Source: CAIJMU01 sp035530275
GTDB lineage: Bacteria > Spirochaetota > Spirochaetia > Treponematales > Rectinemataceae
Length of the DNA: 64,000 nucleotides
Direction: 5' to 3'
NCBI GenBank assembly: GCA_035530275.1
Contig: DATKVC010000009.1
Span: 67,694 to 131,693 of the forward strand
Part shown: positions 1 to 7,329 of the stretch, one piece after another
Layout of the letters: each line of letters opens with the position of its first letter
Position numbering within the stretch: position 1 is the first letter of the stretch
Made by a program: the position numbers and the translations under genes
The notes under the pieces: generated by a model
What the model was told of the DNA's origin: nothing
Databases searched by the model: none
The model's input: only the letters and a program-made list of their open reading frames with translations

Positions 1-2
1 GG

Positions 3-584
3 GCGGGCTCCATTTGCACGACGAGGATCGTGTCGGGCGCGGGCATGCCCCAGATGAGCGCCATCTGGGCCTGCGCCCGCGAGGCGAAAAAGCGCGGCAT
101 TCCGGTCATCGCCGACGGCGGGATCAAGTACTCGGGAGACATCGTGAAGGCCATCGTCGCCGGAGCCGAGACCGTCATGCTCGGGAGCCTCTTCGCAGGC
201 CTCGAGGAGAGCCCTGGCGAATTGGTGCTATATGAAGGCAGGCAGTACAAGAGCTACCGGGGCATGGGCTCCCTCGGGGCCCTCCAAGGCTATGGCCGCG
301 ACCGCTACGGAAGCGGTCAGGACGCCGCCTCGGGGCAGGGCAGCAGGAAGCTCGTCCCCGAAGGCGTCGAGGGCATGGTGCCTTACCGCGGCACCCTGCC
401 GGAGTACGTCAGCCAGCTCCTCGGCGGCCTCCGCTCGGGCATGGGCTACGCCGGGGCCGCGAGCCTCGCCGACCTCCGCGAACGGACCGGCCTCGTTCGC
501 ATAACTTCCTCCGGCCTCGCCGAAAGCCACCCCCACAGCATCACGATCACGCGGGAAGCGCCTAATTATCAACGAGGAGAATAG
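3..584 (+). CDS. guaB: IMP dehydrogenase, C-terminal part (cut by window edge)
   Basis: IMP dehydrogenase oxidises IMP to XMP with NAD+, the committed step of GMP synthesis in the cytosol. The visible 193 codons begin inside the catalytic (beta/alpha)8 barrel at the active-site loop GSICTTR, with the nucleophilic Cys codon at 15-17. They continue through the IMP-phosphate strand (ADGGIKYSGDIVKA), the GSLFAGLEESPGE loop and the flap region with YRGMGSLGAL and the RYG motif. The usual C-terminal end follows and the frame closes at a TAG. The N-terminal half, including any CBS domains, lies outside the window. Three hairpins follow the stop. Identification is secure. Confidence 0.97.
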   Translation, partial: AGSICTTRIVSGAGMPQMSAIWACAREAKKRGIPVIADGGIKYSGDIVKAIVAGAETVMLGSLFAGLEESPGELVLYEGRQYKSYRGMGSLGALQGYGRDRYGSGQDAASGQGSRKLVPEGVEGMVPYRGTLPEYVSQLLGGLRSGMGYAGAASLADLRERTGLVRITSSGLAESHPHSITITREAPNYQRGE

Positions 585-595
585 GTGCTTCCCGC

Positions 596-625
596 CAGAG
601 CGGAATCCAGACGGATTCCGCTCTG
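596..625. terminator. Perfect hairpin after guaB
   Basis: A 13-bp perfect stem (596-608 pairing with 613-625) with a 4-nt loop starts 12 nt after the guaB stop codon. It is the likeliest transcription-end structure for guaB. No T-run follows it on either strand, so intrinsic termination is not proven. Confidence 0.55.
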
Positions 626-637
626 CTACAGAAGCGC

Positions 638-659
638 GACGATCGCGCATGCGATCGTC
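638..659. repeat. Perfect hairpin, second of three
   Basis: A 9-bp perfect inverted repeat (GACGATCGC at 638-646 with its complement at 651-659) encloses a 4-nt loop. It lies between the convergent guaB and alcohol dehydrogenase genes and could contribute to two-way transcription termination. Confidence 0.5.
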
Positions 660-660
660 A

Positions 661-698
661 CGCGAATAGGCCGCCGAAACCGAGGCGGCCTATTCGCG
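661..698. terminator. Perfect 15-bp hairpin between convergent genes
   Basis: Positions 661-675 (CGCGAATAGGCCGCC) pair perfectly with 684-698 around an 8-nt loop. The structure lies just past the 3' end of the minus-strand alcohol dehydrogenase and past guaB on the plus strand. It could stop transcripts from both sides, although no T-run is present. Confidence 0.55.
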
Positions 699-733
699 AA
701 GGCTGCCGAAACCGAGGCGGCCTATTCGCGAAG
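673..733. repeat. 29-bp direct repeat, 32-bp period, overlapping a gene end
   Basis: Positions 673-701 are repeated exactly at 705-733. The second copy holds the last three codons and the stop codon of the minus-strand alcohol dehydrogenase. The first copy therefore duplicates that gene end downstream and also supplies the right arm of the 661-698 hairpin. It looks like a recent local tandem duplication. Confidence 0.85.
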
Positions 734-1897
734 TGCCAGTTGGTAGATCTTCGTCGCCTCGTCTTTTCCGATCTTCACGAAATTGCCCACCTGCTTCGTG
801 CCCTTGGCGCTAAGCTTGTCGGCCATTTCGGCGATCCTGTCATCTTTCACGCCGAGGCCCGAGAGTCGCACGGAGAGTCCGAGGGAGCGCCAGAAATTCT
901 CGAGGGCTTCGATGCCCCGATGCGTCGCTCGCTCGATGTCGCGGGGAACGATCTCGATGCCCCAGACGCGGTTGGCGATTTGGGCGAAGCGGGCGGGGTC
1001 CTGTTTGAACGTGAAGCGCATCCAGGAGGGGAAGAGGGCCGCGAGGCCGGCTCCGTGGGCCACGCCGTAGATGGCGGAAACCTCGTGCTCGAGATCGTGG
1101 GTGGCCCAGTCTCCGACCCGCCCCGTATCGAGGAGGTTGTTGTGGGCGATGGTGCCCGCCCACATGAGCTCGGCCCAGGCGTCATAGTCATTGCGTTTTG
1201 CCAACACCCGAGGCGCGGCGTCGATGACCGTGCGGAGAGTCGCCTCGATGAGGCGGTCGGTGAGTTCGACGGGTTTCGAGTTGGTGAAGTAGCGTTCGAG
1301 GAGATGGGCCATGATGTCGGCCGAGCCGTTGGCGATCTGATCGGTGGGCAGGGTGAAGGCGAGCTCGGGATTGAGTATGGAAAAACGCGGATAGATCAGC
1401 TCGGAATTGAAGCCTCGTTTGAGGAGGCCCTCTTCCTTCGTGATCACGCTCGCCGTGCTCGCCTCGCTCCCCGCGGCGGGGATGGTGAGGATGGTGCCGA
1501 CGGGGAGGGCTTCCTTGGGTTCGGCGGTTCCGGCGAAGAAATCCCAGACATCACCCGAATAGGGGACGCCGAGGGCGATGGCCTTGGAGGAATCGATCGC
1601 GCTCCCTCCGCCGACGGCGAGCACGAGACCGACCTTCTCCTTGCGGCAAAGGGCTATGCCTTCCTTGACGAGGCCGAGGCGGGGGTTCGGCGCGACGCCG
1701 CCGAGTTCGACGTAGTCGACGCCGGCGGCCTTGAGCGAGGCGACGACCCTGTCGTAGAGGCCCGTTCGCTTGATGCTCCCCCCGCCATAATGCAAGAGGA
1801 CCTTGGTGGTAAGGGCGCGAGCTTCCTCGCCCACCTTGGCTTCCATTCCCCTTCCGAAAAGTATCTTGGTCGGATTCCTGAATACGAAATTGTCCAT
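722..1897 (-). CDS. Iron-containing alcohol dehydrogenase (BdhA/YqhD type)
   Basis: A 391-residue group III, metal-dependent NAD(P)H alcohol dehydrogenase, expected to interconvert aldehydes and primary alcohols such as butanol or ethanol in fermentation. The N-terminal Rossmann-like part carries the nucleotide loop AVGGGSAIDSSKAIA and the TIPAAGSEAS segment. The C-terminal helical domain carries metal ligands of the usual pattern, ADIMAHLLERY and HDLEHEVSAIYGVAHGAGLA. The ATG at 1897 was chosen because AAGGAGG lies a few bases upstream and MDNFVFRNPTKI is the standard family N-terminus. The gene is divergent from the sensor kinase, with about 105 bp between them. The exact substrate cannot be read from sequence. 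Confidence 0.92.
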   Translation of the reverse strand: MDNFVFRNPTKILFGRGMEAKVGEEARALTTKVLLHYGGGSIKRTGLYDRVVASLKAAGVDYVELGGVAPNPRLGLVKEGIALCRKEKVGLVLAVGGGSAIDSSKAIALGVPYSGDVWDFFAGTAEPKEALPVGTILTIPAAGSEASTASVITKEEGLLKRGFNSELIYPRFSILNPELAFTLPTDQIANGSADIMAHLLERYFTNSKPVELTDRLIEATLRTVIDAAPRVLAKRNDYDAWAELMWAGTIAHNNLLDTGRVGDWATHDLEHEVSAIYGVAHGAGLAALFPSWMRFTFKQDPARFAQIANRVWGIEIVPRDIERATHRGIEALENFWRSLGLSVRLSGLGVKDDRIAEMADKLSAKGTKQVGNFVKIGKDEATKIYQLALRE

Positions 1898-2002
1898 TCG
1901 CCGTCCTCCTTGCGCCAGAGCGTTACACAAATATACAGCGCGAGCCGGTTCTTCGTCATTCTCTCGCTTGACGATTCGTGTCCGCCGGGCGAAGCTTGGC
2001 CG

Positions 2003-3343
2003 ATGTCCACGGATGAGCGACCTTCCCTCGGCGCCTCGTTGCGCGGCGGCCTCTTTTCGACGGATTTCCAGCGCGGGGCCGTCCTCGTCGCCACCTACGT
2101 GGCAGCCATCTTCCTCTATCCCGGCCCCCCCGATCCATCCAATCCTCCCGCCTATTTCGCCGAGACCTATTTCGGCCTCGTGGGCGCCTCCGCCGCTCTG
2201 AGCCTCCTCGCGGTATTCGTCAGGAAAGGCGCCTGGCTCCATCCCGTCCTCGTGTTCCGCGCCTACCTTCTCATCGTCCTGGGCTACAGCCTCGAGTCCT
2301 ATCTTTCGGTGAAGCTCGTTCTCGGCGTGGGCCTGATGACGGAGATATGCCTCATCGAGGAATCACCTTATGACAAGGTCGTCGCAGGAGCTGCCTTCCT
2401 TTTTTTCATGTTGGCGCAAATCTTCCCCGACTTCCTCGGCAAGAACAGCCTCGCGCCCGAGATGCCCCGACCGCGAAGTTCGGAACTCGGGGCCCTCGCC
2501 CTGTCCTTGGCCCTCGCTTCGGCGGCCGCCTGCCTCCTCAGGACGCTCAATGCGCGACAAAGGGAGCTCGTCGATCTCGTACGGCTCCACGAGGCCAACC
2601 TGGCAGCCCTCGCCGAGCTTAACAGCAACCTGCAAGGTTACGCGCGCACCATCGACATCGAATCGGCCGAGCGCGAACGCAATCGCATCAGCCGCGAGAT
2701 ACACGATATCTCGGGTTACATCTTCACGAATCTGATAGCCCTCATGGACGCCGCGGGCAGCCTTCCGCGCGAGGACCAGGCGGGTCTCACCGATCTCCTC
2801 GTCACCGCTCGGAGCCAGGCGCAGGAAGGGCTCCGGGAGACCCGCGCCGCCCTCCGCAAGCTCAGGGCGGAACAGAACCGTCTCACCGACTGCACCCAGG
2901 CGATCCACAAAATTGTTTCCATTTTCAAGAAGGTGACGAAGATCGCGGTCGACGTGAGCTACGGCAACATGCCCCACTCCATTCCTCAGGAAATGAGCCT
3001 CGTTCTCTACAGGACGATCCAGGAGGCGCTGACCAACGCGGTGCGCCACGGCAAGGCCACGCGCGTCAGGGTCGGCTTCTGGGTCGAAAAGGAGGAGCTC
3101 AGGCTTTCGATCGTCGACAATGGCAAGGGCGCCTTCGCCATCGTCAAGGGAATTGGCATCAGCGGCATGGAGGAGAGGATCGGCGCCCTCGGCGGGAGGG
3201 TCGAGGTGGGGCAGGCGGCCGAGGGCGGTTTCGCGCTCCGCATAGACATGCCCTTGCCGGCTTCGATCCCGAGGGGGGCCGCGGGCCATGTCGCGACCAC
3301 TCAATCCACGACGACTCCGACCGTGTTGGCCGAAGGAGGCTGA
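2003..3343 (+). CDS. NarL-family membrane sensor histidine kinase
   Basis: A 446-residue membrane kinase. The N-terminal 190 or so residues hold about six hydrophobic segments with no large extracellular domain. A short coiled stretch follows, then the HisKA_3 box EIHDISGYIF with its phosphoacceptor His. The HATPase domain shows the N box (EALTNAVRHG), the G1 box (DNGKG) and GISGMEERIGALGG. It should phosphorylate the response regulator that begins 1 nt after its stop. The ATG at 2003 starts the first membrane-like segment; upstream codons of the same open frame run antisense to the dehydrogenase and were excluded. The signal is unknown. The adjacent dehydrogenase and sugar operon are possible targets. 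Confidence 0.9.
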   Translation: MSTDERPSLGASLRGGLFSTDFQRGAVLVATYVAAIFLYPGPPDPSNPPAYFAETYFGLVGASAALSLLAVFVRKGAWLHPVLVFRAYLLIVLGYSLESYLSVKLVLGVGLMTEICLIEESPYDKVVAGAAFLFFMLAQIFPDFLGKNSLAPEMPRPRSSELGALALSLALASAAACLLRTLNARQRELVDLVRLHEANLAALAELNSNLQGYARTIDIESAERERNRISREIHDISGYIFTNLIALMDAAGSLPREDQAGLTDLLVTARSQAQEGLRETRAALRKLRAEQNRLTDCTQAIHKIVSIFKKVTKIAVDVSYGNMPHSIPQEMSLVLYRTIQEALTNAVRHGKATRVRVGFWVEKEELRLSIVDNGKGAFAIVKGIGISGMEERIGALGGRVEVGQAAEGGFALRIDMPLPASIPRGAAGHVATTQSTTTPTVLAEGG

Positions 3344-3344
3344 C

Positions 3345-4016
3345 GTGGAAGGCAAGATAAGGGTTCTCATCGCCGACGACCAAAGGCTTTTCCTCGAGAG
3401 CCTCGCGACCTTCCTTCGCAATTACGCCGATGATATCGACGTCGTGGGCAAGGCCGCGAACGGGGCCGAAGCCGTCGAGATGGCTGCGGCTCTCCGTCCC
3501 GACATCGTTCTCATGGACGTGCACATGCCCGTGATGGACGGCGTCGAGGCGACGGGAAGGATCATCGCCGCGATGCCCGAGACGAAGATCCTCATCCTTT
3601 CCACCTACGACGAGGATGAATACGTCAGGAAGGCCTTGGGCTTCGGGGCCGCCGGCTATCTTCTCAAGGATATCTCGCCGACCGAGCTCATCGCGAGCAT
3701 CCGCGCCCTCAAGGGCGGGGCGATGCAGATTTCGCCTCACATCGTCGGAAAGCTGATGCGCAGCATCGTGGACGAGGCCCCCGCCCGTCCCGACAGGGGA
3801 GAGGGCGACATCGAGGGATTCGAGACCCTCACGCGACGTGAGCGCGAGGTGTTCTCCCTCATAGCGACCGGCTGCGACAACGCTCAGATCGCCGAGTCCC
3901 TCCATTTGGCGGAGCATACGGTGCGAAACCATGTCAGCATGATCTATTCGAAGCTCGGCGTTCAGGATCGCTTTCAGATCATCCAGATGGCGAATCGAAT
4001 CCGCTACCACGAATGA
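3345..4016 (+). CDS. NarL/FixJ-type response regulator
   Basis: A 223-residue transcription factor: receiver domain (residues about 4-122), linker, then a LuxR-type helix-turn-helix (LTRREREVFSLIATG and AEHTVRNHVSMIYSKLGV). The receiver has the acidic pair in LIADDQ, the phospho-Asp in DIVLMDVHMP, the Thr/Ser in ILILSTYDE and the conserved Lys in LLKDISP. The GTG start at 3345 has AAGGAGG five bases before it and follows the kinase TGA by one base, so the two are translationally coupled partners. An upstream ATG in the same frame would overlap the kinase and is less likely. Confidence 0.93.
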   Translation: MEGKIRVLIADDQRLFLESLATFLRNYADDIDVVGKAANGAEAVEMAAALRPDIVLMDVHMPVMDGVEATGRIIAAMPETKILILSTYDEDEYVRKALGFGAAGYLLKDISPTELIASIRALKGGAMQISPHIVGKLMRSIVDEAPARPDRGEGDIEGFETLTRREREVFSLIATGCDNAQIAESLHLAEHTVRNHVSMIYSKLGVQDRFQIIQMANRIRYHE

Positions 4017-4063
4017 GCCTCGCCCGCGAATCAGGCGCCGGCCAATTCTCGATTCCCAATCCC

Positions 4064-4088
4064 CGGGACAAGGGTGACAATTGTCCCG
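4064..4088. promoter_or_regulatory. Inverted repeat upstream of sugar-transport operon
   Basis: CGGGACAA (4064-4071) and its exact complement TTGTCCCG (4081-4088) flank a 9-bp spacer. The site lies in the 174-bp gap between the response regulator and the sugar-binding protein. It is a candidate operator for the upstream regulator or a sugar repressor, or a weak terminator. No good -35/-10 pair could be placed confidently in this gap. Confidence 0.45.
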
Positions 4089-4190
4089 ATCAAATCGTGA
4101 TTCCTGTCTCTTGCGGACATGGCGTACCGGCCCCACAGTGGAACTGCGCCACATCGTGGCGAAGCGTTCGCAGGTAGGAGGATTCACGTG

Positions 4191-5465
4191 ATGAAAAGAA
4201 TGTTCATTGCCCTCGCGTTGGCCGCGACCCTCGTCGTGGGCCTTTCCGCGCAGAAGAAGTTGACCGTCTGGTGCTGGGATCCCAACTTCAACGTCTACGC
4301 CATGAAGCAGGCCGCCCTCGTCTACAACAAGACCCATCCCGACGTGAATATAGAGATCGTCGACATGGCCCAGGACATCGAGGCCAAAATCATCTCCGGA
4401 CTCCAGGCCGGCGGCGCCGGGCTTCCCGACATCGCCCTCTTCCAGGATTTCCGAATCGAGCAGTTCATCCAAGACTACCCGGGCGCCTTCGTCGACCTCA
4501 AGGCCGCGGGCGTCGACTACAAGCAGTTCGCCGCCTACAAGGTCGGACCGATGACCGTCGGCAACCATGTCTACGGCATTCCCTTCGACACGGGTTCGAC
4601 GGGTCTCTGGTTGCGCACCGACTACATGAAGCAGGCCGGTCTCAATCCCGACAATTATGCCGGCAAGAAACTCACGTGGTCAGAGGTCATCAAACTCGGC
4701 GTTGCCGTAAAAGCAAAGACGGGCAAGCCCCTCCTCGCCTACCAGAGCGACAATTTCGACATGCTCCGCATCGTCGTCCAGTCGACCGGTGGTCAGTTCT
4801 TCAATCCCGACGGCAGCCTCAACCTCCGAAGCGACGCCTTCAAGAAGTCGCTCGGGCTCTTCAAGGAACTCAACGACAAGGGTCTCCTCTACCCGGTTGT
4901 CGGTTGGAGCGACTGGATCAACGCCATCAACAGCGATCAGGCCGCGGGCTTCCTCAACGCGATCTGGATGGTCGGCAGCGTCAAGTCCCGTCCCGAGAAC
5001 GCAGGAAAGTACATGATCATCCCCACCCCCAAGATCGAGGGCGTGCCCGGCGCCTCCAACGCCTCGAACAATGGCGGTTCTAGTTGGTACGTATTCTCCG
5101 GCAGCCCCAACAAGGCCCTCGCCGTCGATTTCCTCAAATCCGTCTGGGCTACGGCCACCCCCGACACCCTTGCCTTCTACAACACCATTCTCAAGGGCGC
5201 CGGCGCGATGGGCACCTTCCTGCCCAGCCAGAAGGGCTCCAATTTCACCGCCAAGGACGATTTCTTCTACAAGAGCCAGCCGATCTACCAGGACTTCGCC
5301 GCCTGGATGGCCAATGTCCCCGTCCTCAGGTATACGCCCAATTACCAGCCCATGCGCGACGCCGTCGCCCACGCGGTGCTGAACTACTTCCAGGGCAAAT
5401 TGAAAACCGTCGATGACACGATCGCGGCCGCGGAGGCCGAGTACAAGCAGGTGATGGGCCAGTAG
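4191..5465 (+). CDS. Sugar ABC transporter substrate-binding protein (family 1)
   Basis: A 424-residue extracytoplasmic binding protein of the MalE/UgpB type. Residues 1-20 form a Sec signal peptide (MKRMFIALALAATLVVGLSA) without a lipobox Cys. The mature part begins KKLTVWCWDPNFN, typical of sugar-binding SBP_bac_1 proteins, and includes the GVPG...SNNGGSSW ligand-cleft region. It should deliver an oligosaccharide to the two permeases downstream. TAGGAGG stands just upstream of the start; a GTG one codon earlier is an alternative. A hairpin plus T-run follows the stop, which would give more binding protein than permease. The nearby beta-galactosidase suggests a beta-galactoside ligand. Confidence 0.93.
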   Translation: MKRMFIALALAATLVVGLSAQKKLTVWCWDPNFNVYAMKQAALVYNKTHPDVNIEIVDMAQDIEAKIISGLQAGGAGLPDIALFQDFRIEQFIQDYPGAFVDLKAAGVDYKQFAAYKVGPMTVGNHVYGIPFDTGSTGLWLRTDYMKQAGLNPDNYAGKKLTWSEVIKLGVAVKAKTGKPLLAYQSDNFDMLRIVVQSTGGQFFNPDGSLNLRSDAFKKSLGLFKELNDKGLLYPVVGWSDWINAINSDQAAGFLNAIWMVGSVKSRPENAGKYMIIPTPKIEGVPGASNASNNGGSSWYVFSGSPNKALAVDFLKSVWATATPDTLAFYNTILKGAGAMGTFLPSQKGSNFTAKDDFFYKSQPIYQDFAAWMANVPVLRYTPNYQPMRDAVAHAVLNYFQGKLKTVDDTIAAAEAEYKQVMGQ

Positions 5466-5525
5466 GGCCTCGCCGTCCTGGGACTCGGGATCGCGCCTGA
5501 GCGCGTCGCGAGTTTCCGGGCGGAC

Positions 5526-5578
5526 AATGGCTTCCGTGACTCGAGCTCATTGAAGAGTCGGTCGCGGAGGCCATTTTT
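5526..5578 (+). terminator. Hairpin with T-run between binding protein and permease
   Basis: The outer arms 5526-5536 (AATGGCTTCCG) and 5565-5575 pair with one G-U wobble. An inner 5-bp stem (5538-5542 with 5555-5559) extends the structure, and TTTTT runs from 5574 to 5578. It has the form of an intrinsic terminator or attenuator placed to lower permease expression relative to the binding protein. Confidence 0.75.
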
Positions 5579-5607
5579 CGAAATCGATCCCCGCAGGAGA
5601 TCAGCAC

Positions 5608-6501
5608 ATGAATAAGCGAGGAAGCTACCAGCGCTACTTGAACCGTTTCGGCTGGTTCTGCGTCACCCCGGCGACGATCTTGTTCACCCTATTCATGCTC
5701 TATCCCATCCTCTCGTCGCTGTATTACGTGACGCGCCGTTGGAAGGGGATGTCGAACACCTTCATCGGCCTCGGCAATTTCGTCAGGATGGCGCACGACA
5801 AGGTCTTCCAGGGCGCCCTCGCGAACAATTTCATCTTCATGGTGATCCAGATACCTCTGATGATATTCCTGGCCCTCATGCTGGCTGTACTGTTGAATCA
5901 GGGCATCAGGCGTTTCCGCGGCGCCCTGCGCCTCGCGATTTTCCTCCCCGCGGTGACCTCGCTCGTCGTCGTTTCCGTGCTGTTCAGGGTCCTTCTCCAG
6001 GCGAACGGGCTCCTCAACAACGTCATGCTGGACGCCCATCTCATCTCCTCGCCGATCGGCTGGCTCAACGACGCCTTCTGGGCAAAGGTGACCATCATAC
6101 TTGCGATAACCTGGCGCTGGACGGGATACAACATGGTCTTCTTCCTGGTCGGTCTCCAAAGCATCGATACCGAGATCTACGAAGCCGCCGAGGTCGATGG
6201 CGCGTCGAAGCTCCGGCAGCTCTTCACCATCACGATTCCCTTGCTCATGCCGGTCATCCTCTTTTCGCTGGTGACCTCGACGAGCGGGACCATGCAGCTC
6301 CTGGAGGAACCCAACATCCTCACCTGGCAGGGAGGCCCGGCGAACGCGACGATGACCGCCGCCCTTTACATCTACCGGCAGGCCTTCTTCATCAACGCCG
6401 ACTTCGGCTACGCCACGGCCATGTCCTATGTCGTCGTCGTCATCTCGGGCGTCTTCGCGATCCTGCAGATGCGCCTCCTCGGGGAAAGGAAAGCCAAATG
6501 A
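5608..6501 (+). CDS. Sugar ABC transporter permease, MalF/UgpA type
   Basis: A 297-residue inner-membrane permease with about six transmembrane segments. The cytoplasmic EAA loop that docks the ATPase reads YEAAEVDGASKLRQLFTITIPLL (residues about 190-212). The 'RRFRGALRLAIFLPAVTS' segment is usual for MalF-type subunits. AGGAG precedes the ATG. The stop overlaps the next permease start by 4 nt (ATGA), so the pair is coupled and should form a heterodimer. No ATPase gene is present in the operon. Confidence 0.94.
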   Translation: MNKRGSYQRYLNRFGWFCVTPATILFTLFMLYPILSSLYYVTRRWKGMSNTFIGLGNFVRMAHDKVFQGALANNFIFMVIQIPLMIFLALMLAVLLNQGIRRFRGALRLAIFLPAVTSLVVVSVLFRVLLQANGLLNNVMLDAHLISSPIGWLNDAFWAKVTIILAITWRWTGYNMVFFLVGLQSIDTEIYEAAEVDGASKLRQLFTITIPLLMPVILFSLVTSTSGTMQLLEEPNILTWQGGPANATMTAALYIYRQAFFINADFGYATAMSYVVVVISGVFAILQMRLLGERKAK

Positions 6502-7319
6502 GCATGGTCAGGAAATGGACCTTGGGCCGTGCCCTGGCGCTTCTCGTGCTCCTCGGCGCGGCGGTGATAAGCGTCTTTCCCTTCATTTGGATGATCGTCG
6601 GCATGACCCTCAACCCCAACGACGTTCTCAAGGGCATCCTCGTGCCCGGCCGCGATTTCGTCTCGAATTGGACCAAGGCCACGACCAGCTACAATCTTCC
6701 CATTTTCTTCTTCAACTCGCTCAAGATAGCCCTGTTGACCGTCGTCTTCGGTCTCGCGGTCAACGGCCTCGCCGCCTACGGTTTCGAAAAGCATCAGTCC
6801 AAGGCGCGCGACAAGGTCTTCGGCGTTCTCATGCTGACCCTCATAATTCCGCAGATCGCCCTCGTCATCCCGATGTTCAGGATGTTCGCCTTCTTCAAGC
6901 TCCTCAACACCCATGCCGCGATCATCCTGCCCTCGATCATGTCGGTATTCATAATTTTCTTCATGCGGCAGAACTTCAAGATGTTCCCCACGGAGATCAT
7001 GGAGGCGGCCAGGGTGGACGGCGCGAGCGAGATGGGCATTTTCGTGCGCATCGTCACCCCGTCGATGCAGGCTACCTACGCTTCGGCGGCGATCTACCTC
7101 TTCCTCGGTCAGTGGAACTCCTACCTCTGGCCCCTCATCACGATCCTCTCGGACGCGAAGAAGACCCTGCCCCTCGCGATGGCCTCGATGATGAGCGCCT
7201 ATACCATCGAGTACGGCGCCTTGATGGTAATTGTCTGCATCTCGGTCCTGCCCGTCCTCGTCCTCTTCCTGTCGATGCAGAAGCAGTTCGTCGCCGGACT
7301 TCTCGGATCGGTCAAGTAG
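6498..7319 (+). CDS. Sugar ABC transporter permease, MalG/UgpE type
   Basis: A 273-residue partner permease with about six transmembrane helices. Its EAA loop is IMEAARVDGASEMGIFVRIVTP, followed by the 'LGQWNSYLWPL' segment typical of MalG subunits. The start overlaps the stop of the upstream permease (ATGA at 6498-6501). It probably pairs with that protein and with an ATPase shared among sugar importers and encoded elsewhere. The beta-galactosidase starts 10 bp after its stop. Confidence 0.94.
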   Translation: MSMVRKWTLGRALALLVLLGAAVISVFPFIWMIVGMTLNPNDVLKGILVPGRDFVSNWTKATTSYNLPIFFFNSLKIALLTVVFGLAVNGLAAYGFEKHQSKARDKVFGVLMLTLIIPQIALVIPMFRMFAFFKLLNTHAAIILPSIMSVFIIFFMRQNFKMFPTEIMEAARVDGASEMGIFVRIVTPSMQATYASAAIYLFLGQWNSYLWPLITILSDAKKTLPLAMASMMSAYTIEYGALMVIVCISVLPVLVLFLSMQKQFVAGLLGSVK

Positions 7320-7329
7320 GGAGGCCATG

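Noticed and set aside
740..2002. Long plus-strand open frame joined to the sensor kinase, running antisense to the alcohol dehydrogenase
   Set aside because: Its translation is a Gly/Asp/Glu/Arg-rich shadow of the dehydrogenase with no domain, and the kinase has its own start at 2003.
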